In this document: positions 5,262 to 5,940 of the stretch, in pieces | Layout of the letters: every line of letters starts with the position of its first letter | Position numbering within the stretch: position 1 is the stretch's first letter | Translations under genes and position numbers: made by a program | Notes under the pieces: model-generated | What the model was told of the DNA's origin: nothing | Database searches by the model: none | Seen by the model: only the letters and a program-made list of their open reading frames with translations | From: Candidatus Moraniibacteriota bacterium | GTDB taxonomy: Bacteria > Patescibacteriota > Minisyncoccia > Moranbacterales > DUUL01 | Assembly: GCA_018399935.1 (NCBI GenBank) | Contig: JAGYNP010000032.1 | Span: 1-5,940, forward strand | DNA: 5,940 nucleotides | Reading direction: 5' to 3'

Positions 5262-5940
5262 ATGAGTCCTTTATTAATCGGATCTTTAACTTTTGCTTTT
5301 GGAATAGGTTCTGGTTTCGTAGCTAGAAAATTTTATGCTCGTTATCAACTTGATACAACTGAAGCAAAAGTAGAGAAGAAAATTGAAGAAGCTAAAGTTA
5401 AAGCCAGAGAAATTCTTTTAGATGCCAAAGACAAGGCAGTTAAAAGTTTAGAAGATGTCAAAAAAGAAGAAAAACAAATTAGAGATGATTTACGACAAGC
5501 AGAGCGTCGTTTAGATGAAAAAGAGAAGCAAGCTAAAAATAAGAGTTCTCAATTAAAAAAAGAGAAAAATCATATTCAAAAAAAAGCTCAAGAAATAAGT
5601 AATATAAGGGAAGAAATTTTAGCAATTAAAAAAGAAAAAGAAAAACAACTAGAAAAAATTGCCAAACTTAAAAAAGAAGAAGCTAAAAAAGAATTGTTAA
5701 AAATAGCCGAAAAAGAAAATAAAGATGATTTAGTTAAGGCGATTTCTAATTTAGAAAAATCAAAAAAAGAACAAATAGAAGAAGAGGCTAAAAATATTAT
5801 GGTGGAAGTGATGCAACGTTATGCGGGTTCTCAGGCAGTTGACACAACGACAACCAACTTAAGTATTCCTAGCGATGAGGTAAAAGGGAGAATTATTGGA
5901 AGAGAAGGTCGAAATATTAAAACTTTAGAAAATTTAATTG
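5262..5940 (+). CDS. rny: Ribonuclease Y, N-terminal part (3' end cut by window)
   Basis: The reading frame from ATG 5262 is open for 226 codons to the window edge. RNase Y is a membrane-anchored endoribonuclease that initiates mRNA decay. The visible part has the family order: a membrane anchor at about residues 3-21 (rich in Gly, Phe and Ile), then a long Lys/Glu/Ala-rich coiled coil at about 28-190, then the start of the KH RNA-binding domain. The KH part carries TTTNLSIPSDEVKGRIIG (196-213) and the GxxG loop GREG at 213-216, followed by RNIKTLENLI. The wording of this KH segment is close to universal in RNase Y. The catalytic HD domain, about 300 further residues, lies outside. No earlier in-frame ATG exists before a stop near 5209. 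The sequence GTAAAAGAT before the start is not a Shine-Dalgarno sequence. It lies 417 bp after nusB, so it may have its own transcript. Identification is secure. Confidence 0.94.
   Translation, partial: MSPLLIGSLTFAFGIGSGFVARKFYARYQLDTTEAKVEKKIEEAKVKAREILLDAKDKAVKSLEDVKKEEKQIRDDLRQAERRLDEKEKQAKNKSSQLKKEKNHIQKKAQEISNIREEILAIKKEKEKQLEKIAKLKKEEAKKELLKIAEKENKDDLVKAISNLEKSKKEQIEEEAKNIMVEVMQRYAGSQAVDTTTTNLSIPSDEVKGRIIGREGRNIKTLENLI

Noticed and set aside
1..5940. Alternative genetic code with TGA read as Gly or Trp
   Set aside because: All complete genes end in TAA or TAG, no coding frame needs TGA read through, and Trp is encoded by TGG throughout.

Overview
The window looks like ordinary chromosome from a very AT-rich bacterium with a compact genome. 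By eye it is only about a quarter to 30% G+C. All six recognisable genes read cleanly with the standard bacterial code (no in-frame TGA, Trp as TGG), and none has a good Shine-Dalgarno sequence. The rpmF-nusB pair followed by RNase Y, the stand-alone MacB-type ATPase/permease pair and the low GC would all suit a Candidate Phyla Radiation (Patescibacteria) genome. That placement is an inference from style; there is no rRNA or other decisive marker here.

Layout. On the minus strand, 1286 down to the left edge is most of a polytopic membrane protein of the O-antigen ligase/polymerase (Wzy_C) class, whose C-terminus lies outside the window. The 134-bp gap 1287-1420 is a divergent control region with two well-formed sigma70-type promoters back to back, one for the ligase-like gene and one for the genes to the right. 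On the plus strand, 1421-2728 encodes an ABC ATPase of the MacB/LolD type with an unusual C-terminal tail of about 200 residues. It is followed at 2800-3981 by its FtsX/MacB-type permease, and the two together make one ABC exporter-like complex with no adaptor gene nearby.

A strong promoter at 3997-4025 then starts a housekeeping block: ribosomal protein L32 (4155-4355), directly abutted by the antitermination factor NusB (4356-4844). A 417-bp stretch without a gene (4845-5261) holds several inverted repeats. The window ends inside the gene for ribonuclease Y (from 5262), which is cut before its catalytic HD domain. L32, NusB and RNase Y all serve RNA and ribosome metabolism.

I found no mobile element, CRISPR array, tRNA, rRNA or convincing novel system. 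The best leads are the duplicated tail of the ATPase, the overlapping hairpins downstream of nusB, and the general absence of Shine-Dalgarno sequences.
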